DNA of 64,000 nt from Calliopsis andreniformis. Taxonomy: Eukaryota; Arthropoda; Insecta; Hymenoptera; Andrenidae. The notes beneath the pieces were generated by a model. That model was not told the origin of the DNA. It made no database searches and worked only from the letters and a program-made list of their open reading frames with translations. Position numbers and translations under genes: made by a program. The DNA is taken from contig NW_027480423.1 of NCBI RefSeq assembly GCF_051401765.1, positions 11,780,001 through 11,844,000 of the forward strand. The letters run 5' to 3'. Shown here one piece after another: positions 63,386-64,000 of the stretch; positions within the stretch are counted from its first letter, which is position 1; every line of letters begins with the position of its first letter.

Positions 63386-64000
63386 TTTTATACGATGGAA
63401 AAGCTGTTGTATTTATATCGTATTTTATGTTTCTGGCGTTTATTTCTAAGGACCTAACTATTCGATCTGGTGGAGCAACGCCCTAGAGTGAATCCTAGGT
63501 TGCTCGGAGTGTAGAAATGACCATAACTTTCACACTGGTTGCAATTATTCGTTTTATACGATGGAAAATCTGTTGTATTTATATCGTATTTTATGCTTCT
63601 GGCCTTTACTTCGAAGGACCTAACTATTCGATCTGGGGGAGCAACGCCCTAGAGTGAATCCTAGGTTGTTCGGAATGTAGAAATGACCATAACTTTCACA
63701 CTGGTTGCAATTATTCGTTTTATACGATGGAAACGCTGTTGTATTTATATTGTACTTTATGCATCTGGCGTTGACTTCTAAGGCCGTAGCTATTAGATGT
63801 GGTGGAGCAACGCCCTAGAGTGACGCCTAGGGTGCTCGGAACGTAGAAATGACCATTACTTTCACACTGGCTGCAATTATTCGTTTTATACGATGGAAAA
63901 GCTGCTGTATTTATATCGTATTTTATGCTTCTGGCGTTTACTTCTAAGGACCTAACTATTCGATCTGGTGGAGCAACGCCCTAGAGTGAATCCTAGGTTG
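63386..64000 (+). repeat. 8-monomer periodic block, second copy, cut by window end
   Basis: Repeats 62058-62672 with no difference that I noticed. The window stops within the repeat, so the array extends further. Confidence 0.88.

Larger units (their letters stand above)
1..64000 (+). repeat. Uninterrupted 166-bp tandem satellite array, about 386 monomers
   Basis: Landmarks such as gaacgtagaaatgacc, ttcgttttatacgatgg, ggcgttgacttctaagg and gaagcctaggttgcccgg recur every 165-166 bp from end to end, always on the same strand. The first spacings, at 166, 332, 498, 664, 830 and 996, are exactly 166 bp. Over 384 monomers the net loss is about 71 bp, mostly from recurrent 1-bp deletions (actttcac to acttcac, tatacgatgg to tatacatgg). 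I saw no inserted unrelated sequence. The monomer is close to nucleosomal length, and monomers are grouped into higher-order repeats, as known for many centromeric satellites. The centromeric or pericentromeric role and the eukaryotic origin are inference; the satellite family is not one I recognise. Confidence 0.98.
57436..64000 (+). repeat. Subfamily D satellite domain
   Basis: About 40 monomers dominated by a distinct type: gaatgtagaaatg in place of gaacgtagaaatg, gaatcctaggttgctcgg in place of gaagcctaggttgcccgg, gcgtttacttctaaggacc, and ggaaacgctg. A second type carries gaattgg, tttcaaactggtcg and a T-tract. The gatgtcgtgg marker lies at 58151, 60309 and 62966, spacings of 2158 bp (13 monomers) and 2657 bp (16 monomers). 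The domain continues past the window end. Confidence 0.88.

Noticed and set aside
1..64000. CRISPR-like regular spacing
   Set aside because: The repeat is the whole 166-bp monomer with no unique spacers. Variation is spread along the monomer, as in satellite DNA.
1..64000. Tandem gene array such as 5S rRNA, tRNA or histone genes
   Set aside because: The 166-bp unit has no recognisable 5S, tRNA cloverleaf or internal A/B-box promoter pattern, and no coding frame persists across monomers.
1..64000. Assignment to a named satellite family or species by monomer length
   Set aside because: Many unrelated animal and plant satellites have monomers of 150-180 bp, and I do not recognise this sequence. 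Length alone is not enough.

Overview
The whole 64 kb window is satellite DNA. It is one uninterrupted head-to-tail array of a monomer of about 166 bp, with every copy in the same orientation. I counted from the recurring gaacgtag landmark near position 166 to the one near 63839. That spans 384 monomers with a mean length of about 165.8 bp, so the window holds roughly 386. A consensus written out by hand is about 41% G+C. I see no real protein gene, tRNA, rRNA, transposon, CRISPR array or unique sequence. All open reading frames (the longest is 134 codons) are chance openings in repeat DNA. An array this long and pure, with monomers of nucleosome size and multi-monomer higher-order repeats (HORs), points to a eukaryotic centromeric or pericentromeric satellite. 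I do not recognise the satellite family and cannot name the species.

Layout. 1-1556: diverged monomers. 1557-4492: a 9-monomer block (1493 bp) present twice and almost identical. 4493-5924: diverged monomers. 5925-13505: HOR A, a 16-monomer unit of about 2653 bp in three copies; the third carries an internal 5-monomer duplication. 13506-17229: mosaic monomers related to later blocks. 17230-44675: HOR family B, the dominant block. Its marker monomer recurs at spacings of 21, 18, 21, 18, 17, 14, 16, 12 and 13 monomers, and a 39-monomer (6462 bp) super-unit is tandemly duplicated with very few differences. 44676-49334: a short B-derived fragment, then diverged monomers. 49335-56600: HOR C, another 16-monomer unit (2655 bp) built from different monomers. 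56601-57435: diverged monomers. 57436-64000: subfamily D, with gaatg-type monomers, T-tracts and 13-, 16- and 8-monomer periodicities, still running at the window edge.

How it fits together. The array looks like layers of local amplification: nearly identical recent duplications (18.7-31.6 kb and 1.6-4.5 kb), somewhat older ones (37.9-44.7 kb), and diverged monomer zones between them. Patches and cassettes are shared between HOR families A and B, which suggests exchange or gene conversion between blocks. Two features recur in most monomers: a 17-bp motif resembling the CENP-B box core (7 of 9 core bases, 8 of 9 in a few monomers), and a 29-nt imperfect dyad. Both could matter for centromere function, but that is inference. 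All identities and boundaries come from reading by eye and are good to a few tens of bases unless stated.
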